A stretch of 10,631 nt of DNA from NCBI GenBank assembly GCA_964520445.1, contig CAZFNU010000025.1, forward strand, positions 1-10,631, written 5' to 3'. The notes beneath the pieces are model-generated. The model worked only from the letters and a program-made list of their open reading frames with translations. It had not been told where the DNA came from and did no database searches. This document shows, piece by piece, positions 7,293-10,631 of this stretch (the first letter of the stretch is position 1; each line of letters begins with the position of its first letter). A program made the translations under genes and the position numbers. The stretch comes from CAZFNU01 sp964520445 (GTDB lineage Bacteria; Patescibacteriota; Minisyncoccia; UBA6257; JAKLIH01).

Positions 7293-7769
7293 CTATATTA
7301 TGGGTTTGTATGTTGACATAAAAGCATCTAGGTCTATAAGGTATGGCTCTCCGTCACAATTACCTTGTGCATCACATGTATCGGCGATCATACAATGTTC
7401 GTTTCCAGTTTGTGGCGATCCCCATGAAGCAATAATTTCGATGGGTTTGTTAAAAGGATTAGAAATGGCTTTACAAAAACCCTTAGCAGCATAAACACCG
7501 CCTTCGGGTGTTTTTTCATATCGGGAAAAAAATTTCTTTTCTGAGATTATATATTTTTCGCCAGAGGGATTTGTAACAACCCAATCACCTATGTTAGCTT
7601 TGTTTACGGTTTCTTTTGATCCAGTTGCCAATGTAGTAATAATTTTTTCATTAGGGACCGCCGGACGAGCTTCCACTTGTCCTTGTTTTTTAAATATTGG
7701 TGCCCTTCTAATTGCCTCCATAATTTTTGGAGCTTTTCGATCCACCGATTGGAATTGACTATTCATCAT
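7293..7769 (-). CDS. Small protein with GDW/PGDYG-like motif, function unknown
   Basis: This 158-residue protein has no function I can name. Residues 60-85 (IGDWVVTNPSGEKY...KKFFSRYE) match the pattern of small proteins often labelled PGDYG domain, in which a Gly-Asp-Trp/Tyr turn precedes a short strand and a Phe...Tyr helix. The C-terminus (EPYLIDLDAFMSTYKPI) looks like a second, degenerate copy of the ending of the same unit. Cysteines at 99, 126, 132 and 138 are noticeable. There is no signal peptide or membrane segment. Two ATGs are adjacent; AGGAG at 7778-7782 lies 8 bases from the first, so I chose that one. Both Trp codons are TGG and the protein is richer in Gly, Ala and Pro than its neighbours, suggesting acquisition from a standard-code source. 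Stop is TAG. It is probably its own transcript, with a hairpin downstream. Confidence 0.8.
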   Translation of the reverse strand: MMNSQFQSVDRKAPKIMEAIRRAPIFKKQGQVEARPAVPNEKIITTLATGSKETVNKANIGDWVVTNPSGEKYIISEKKFFSRYEKTPEGGVYAAKGFCKAISNPFNKPIEIIASWGSPQTGNEHCMIADTCDAQGNCDGEPYLIDLDAFMSTYKPII

Positions 7770-7777
7770 TTATTACT

Positions 7778-7782
7778 CTCCT
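7778..7782 (-). promoter_or_regulatory. Strong Shine-Dalgarno sequence of the 158-residue gene
   Basis: The minus strand reads AAAAAGGAGAG, with AGGAG at 7782-7778 separated by 8 bases from the first ATG and 11 from the second. It decides the start, and it is the only clear Shine-Dalgarno element in front of any gene in the window. Confidence 0.85.
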
Positions 7783-7822
7783 TTTTATAATAATTTTTAT
7801 GTACAATATGAACTTTGTTTTA

Positions 7823-7851
7823 AGGTTAACATAAATTAAACAATAAGTCAA
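7823..7851 (-). promoter_or_regulatory. Weak promoter candidate for the 158-residue gene
   Basis: The minus strand has TTGACT (7851-7846), a 17-base spacer and TAACCT (7828-7823). The -35 matches five of six bases but the -10 only three of six. It is placed suitably in the 146-base gap between the CYTH/VTC-like gene and the next ATG. No obvious terminator follows the upstream gene, so readthrough is equally possible. Confidence 0.3.
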
Positions 7852-7915
7852 ATAATGGATAATTTTTCCTTAAAAAATATCTTAACTAAATCTCTTATAC
7901 AGGAATGCCAATATG

Positions 7916-9211
7916 CTACCGAATACTCCTAACCCATTCATCTTTAGTAATCGTAGTGGGTTTTAAGTCTGGATACCTTTTTGTAAGATTATAGGTTATA
8001 TATGATATATCTTTAATAATCTCTTTCTCTCGCACACGATCCGATGACTGTGATAGCCCTTCTACCTCGATCTGAAACAACTCTTCCCCATTATACGTGC
8101 AACGATCTATTAGAATACAATAACTATTCTTATTACGAATATTGTCAACAATAAAATACTTACGTTTTCGATAAAGGATTTTCGACAAGACATTGGAATT
8201 GTTTTTATCATACCTTTCTCTAGTCTCTGTTCTTTTAAGTATACAATTTAAATTATATTCATCTTTTATAACCTCCTCGTTTGATTTTCTTTTCATCCTG
8301 TTAATATTTTCTCTAACACTTATTCGAATAGGATCCCCTTTGTCGGTAGTATACTGATGTAACTTTCCCTTTTCTATAACATATGGAAATTTTTTAAGTA
8401 TCTTAAAATCTTTAAATACTCCTTGTTGAAAATCGTCATAAATTCTGGAGAATAGATATTGATTTTGTTTTGATAATATTAGTTTTGCTTCTATTTCAGT
8501 ATCAAATTCTGGAGTACGTTTATTTGTTTGCCCCTTTAGATATTTAGCAATTAAATTATGCATGGCATCTTTCTTAGATATAGTAGGAATAGCTTTTAGT
8601 TTTGAAAGAACATCATGAATTTGCTTCAATTCAGGAGTATTCATTTTGTCCTCTGGTATTTTTATCTCTATTCTAACACAATCTTCTTTGCCTAATAAAG
8701 AAGCTTTGGTTTTAGTATTGAATAGAAAATATTGTATATCGCTGTCTATGGTAAGCCTAAATCCTTCTTGATTTTTAATGTCATAATGTAATCTTTTATA
8801 GCTATCTGCCCCATAAGGTAATAAGGGAAGACTAAAATGATATCTATCTAATATATCTGGAGAAGCTAACATAGTTAATATTTCTTTCATAGTTAGGTTT
8901 TGCCTCTGTTTTTGTTTTAAACATAATTTAGTATCCTCATATCCTTGTTTTAATTCAAAAATTCAATTATCGTTTAAATTAATTCTGCCATTAAAAATAT
9001 TACAACTATATCTTCTTGCTTTAAGAGAGATATCTAATGGTGTTTCTAGTTTTTTATTATCGAAATATATCGTATCATTATATTCATGAGCGACTATATT
9101 CTGTTTGGTAATATCCTTAATTTTATTTAAAAAAATGGGCAATTTATCATATGAAATGGTCCATCTTTCTTCTCTTCTAATTTTTGATTCTACGCTATTA
9201 ATATCTTGCAT
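7916..9211 (-). CDS. Tandem CYTH/VTC-like (triphosphate tunnel) protein with one TGA read as Trp
   Basis: This 431-residue protein joins two halves that both look like triphosphate tunnel metalloenzymes, the fold of CYTH phosphatases, adenylate cyclase class IV and VTC polyphosphate polymerase. The N-half (about 5-190) follows the VTC order: RREERW (12-17), TIYFDN (47-52), SLKARRY (62-68), [W]IFELK (83-88), K.K.R (99-103), RLTIDSDI (152-159) and RIEIKI (180-185). The C-half (about 238-420) starts with the CYTH signature ExExK (E239, E241, K243), then YTTDKGDPIRISVR (287-300) and the closing strand YNGEELFQIEVEG (373-385). TGA at 8963-8965 (residue 83) sits at the aromatic start of the FELK strand; reading it as stop would give two false ORFs. 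It starts 10 bases after gyrB, with no Shine-Dalgarno sequence, so it is probably cotranscribed. Stop is TAG. Substrate is unknown: polyphosphate, triphosphate or a nucleotide are possibilities. No membrane segment is seen. Fold assignment is by motif pattern only. Confidence 0.72.
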
Positions 9212-9221
9212 ATCTTGTATT

Positions 9222-10631
9222 TTAGATATCCAAATTTCTTACTTTCTTAGCATAGGCTTCAATAAATTTTTTTCTGGGTAAAACATCATCTCCCATTAAG
9301 ATACTAAATAATTTATCTGCTTCAGCAGCATCATCTACGGTTACACGTAATAAAACTCTATTCTTAGGATCCATAGTGGTATCCCATAATTGATCAGGAT
9401 TCATTTCCCCCAAACCCTTGTATCTTTGGATGGAAATTCCTTTAATATTTTCTTCATCGTTTGTTTCATTTTCCTCGGTTATTTTTTCTTCTTCCTCTTC
9501 GTCCAGTATTTTAATTTTAATAGTACCTTTTGTTGTTTTTTCTTCTTTTTTAGGTAAACCAGCAAATTTCTTGAGGATTGATTCCTTGTCCTCTTCGTTA
9601 TTAGCATAATAGAATTCTTTTCCTTTTTGAATTCGATATAATGGAGGTTGAGCAATATATATAAAACCTCCATCAACTACGGGTTTAAAATATCTATAGA
9701 ATAAAGTTAATAGTAGAGTTCTGATATGGGCCCCATCGGTATTATGTAACAAAGATCCGCCAACCCCGGCAATAAAATTCTCATCCCCCTTAATAGATAA
9801 ATCGTAGACCCATTTTTCTTTAGAGTTTTTAATTTCTGATATCTTTGTTATGGGCAACAATACAAAATCTTTGTTAAAGTTTTGAATTGGTTTAGTATTC
9901 TTTTTAAGATTTTTAACGGCATGAGAAATAAATTCCTCTAATTTGAAAGAGTTTTTATGATGAGACCAAATATTATTTAACTTTATAATCTGGTTGTAAA
10001 TTGATACATTAATATTATGTGTTAAATAATTACTTTTTACTGTTTTCCCTTTTAGTATATGACTTTTAGCCATTTGGGTACTAAAATGAGGGAATACCCC
10101 TAGTTGTCTTAATAGGAATGTAATACCTTGGGCTAATTGTGCTGAAGAAGTAGAATAACCAAATAAAGCTTTATTTCCTTTTCTTTCAATAACTATATAA
10201 CCATCACTTTCTAACAAACCACGGAGTAAAGCTTCCTTATTCTTAATTGAAGTATTATAAAATAAATTGGGAACGAATTTTTCAAAGCATTTTTTATTTA
10301 ATAATCCTATTTTTTCTAAGATTAATTTAAAGGCGAGAGAATGAAAATAAATATTACAACATGTTTCGCTTTTATTATCTAGAATAGCTTTAGCACCAAT
10401 TAATTTTAAACTTTTTTCAATAGCCGGTAGATAAACTTTTTTATCTTTTCCTATACAAAGAGCGAATCTGTTTGGATTTCCTTTTTCTTTACAGAAACAA
10501 CCATCCCCTATAAATCAGCCTAGAAGATAAGATAGGTCTTCATTTAGATCAAAAGAAAGATTAATTTTTTTAGAATGATTATCAGCATAAAAAGTATTAA
10601 ATTTTTCGATTTCTTTTGCTGATTTAAAATC
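9222..10631 (-). CDS. gyrB: DNA gyrase subunit B, C-terminal part, interrupted by an intein (partial)
   Basis: The visible 469 codons hold the last 297 residues of an intein followed by 172 residues of GyrB, the ATPase subunit of gyrase that introduces negative supercoils. The extein part starts TDGAHIRTLLLTLFYR, the end of the Toprim metal-binding motif, then QPPLYRIQKGKEFYYA, an acidic linker rich in Glu (about 239-257 counted from base 10217), and the conserved tail GISIQRYKGLGEMNPDQLWDTTMDP...FSILMGDDVLPR, ending KVRNLDI and TAA. This tail is typical of GyrB; the closely related ParE is a less likely alternative. The frame is open from base 10631; the only TGA (10515-10517) lies in the intein. 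The N-terminal ATPase domain and the first half of Toprim are beyond the right edge. The CYTH/VTC-like gene begins 10 bases after the stop. Confidence 0.95.
9741..10631 (-). mobile_element. LAGLIDADG-type intein in gyrB, N-terminal end outside the window
   Basis: Residues 1-297 of the visible frame form the endonuclease and C-terminal splicing part of an intein. Two LAGLIDADG-type motifs are present: YLLGWFIGDG (visible residues 35-44) and LLRGLLESDG (about 135-144), about 100 residues apart, each with its acidic catalytic residue (D43, D143), so the homing endonuclease looks intact. The splicing block reads VYDLSIKGDENFIAG, and the intein ends SLLHN, the penultimate His and terminal Asn needed for branch resolution, followed by Thr as +1 nucleophile. 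The Trp of LLGW is TGA at 10515-10517; two other Trp codons in the intein are TGG. The upstream cysteine or serine and the first splicing blocks are beyond base 10631, so overall length and N-terminal competence cannot be judged. Confidence 0.93.

Noticed and set aside
7852..7915. Terminator after the CYTH/VTC-like gene
   Set aside because: There is a T run but only weak A/T inverted repeats, not enough for a hairpin call.
7916..9211. Two separate genes, 8963-9211 and 7916-8890
   Set aside because: Both are in the same frame with no stop other than the TGA at 8963-8965, and the motif order of the N-terminal domain spans the junction.
9486..9503. TTC/CTT-rich run suggesting a microsatellite
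   Set aside because: It is irregular and is simply the complement of Glu codons in the GyrB acidic linker.
9479..9676. Lys-rich minus-strand frame overlapping gyrB
   Set aside because: It is an out-of-frame reading of the Glu-rich linker region of gyrB with no independent support.
1327..10517. TGA as glycine (Absconditabacteria/Gracilibacteria code) or as selenocysteine
   Set aside because: Conserved glycines use GGN everywhere, TGA is rare (ten codons), and the sites match Trp. No SECIS-like requirement fits ten sites in ribosomal proteins.

Overview
The window is a low-GC bacterial fragment in which every supported gene lies on the minus strand, so it is best read from right to left. In transcription order it holds: the 3' part of gyrB interrupted by an intein, a two-domain CYTH/VTC-like protein, a small protein with a GDW/PGDYG-like motif, then a fused str-S10 cluster: rpsL, rpsG, fusA, tuf, rpsJ, rplC, rplD, rplW and the start of rplB.

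The main surprise is the genetic code. Ten in-frame TGA codons interrupt six genes (rplD, rplC, fusA, rpsG, the CYTH/VTC-like gene and the gyrB intein). Wherever the site is conserved, the TGA falls where homologues carry tryptophan, for example L4 KPW and SPIW, EF-G TCFW and ETVWRQ, S7 LAMRW and L3 VKRW. All eleven visible stops are TAA (8) or TAG (3). TGA is therefore read as Trp, as in translation table 4. Ordinary tools using table 11 would break most of these genes. Protein sequence and gene order (tuf directly before rpsJ; EF-Tu with SAQMDGAILVV; L3 with a GSIG...PQ.V.KG..M.GRMG pattern) look to me more like a Patescibacteria/CPR lineage than a Mollicute. The S12 insertion is of the Firmicutes/Mollicutes type, so lineage placement is uncertain. 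The recoding I know from CPR is TGA = Gly, and that does not fit here.

Right part (9222-10631): the C-terminal region of gyrase subunit B. The window starts inside a LAGLIDADG intein that ends in His-Asn just before Thr-Asp-Gly of the Toprim motif, so it splits the metal-binding DxDxD triad. Middle part (7293-9211): a 431-residue protein whose two halves each look like a triphosphate tunnel metalloenzyme domain, followed by a 158-residue protein that has the only strong Shine-Dalgarno sequence in the window and uses only TGG for Trp.

Left part (1-7168): the translation cluster, transcribed from an extended -10 promoter upstream of rpsL. An intrinsic terminator lies between rpsG and fusA, a near-consensus promoter lies upstream of tuf, and a double hairpin with mutually exclusive arms lies between rpsJ and rplC. 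Other gaps in the cluster are 2 to 22 bases. None of the ribosomal protein or elongation factor genes has a recognisable Shine-Dalgarno sequence; their leaders are almost pure A/T.

No tRNA, rRNA, CRISPR array, insertion sequence or plus-strand gene was found. No gene-free stretch exceeds 300 bases; the longest is 7066-7292.
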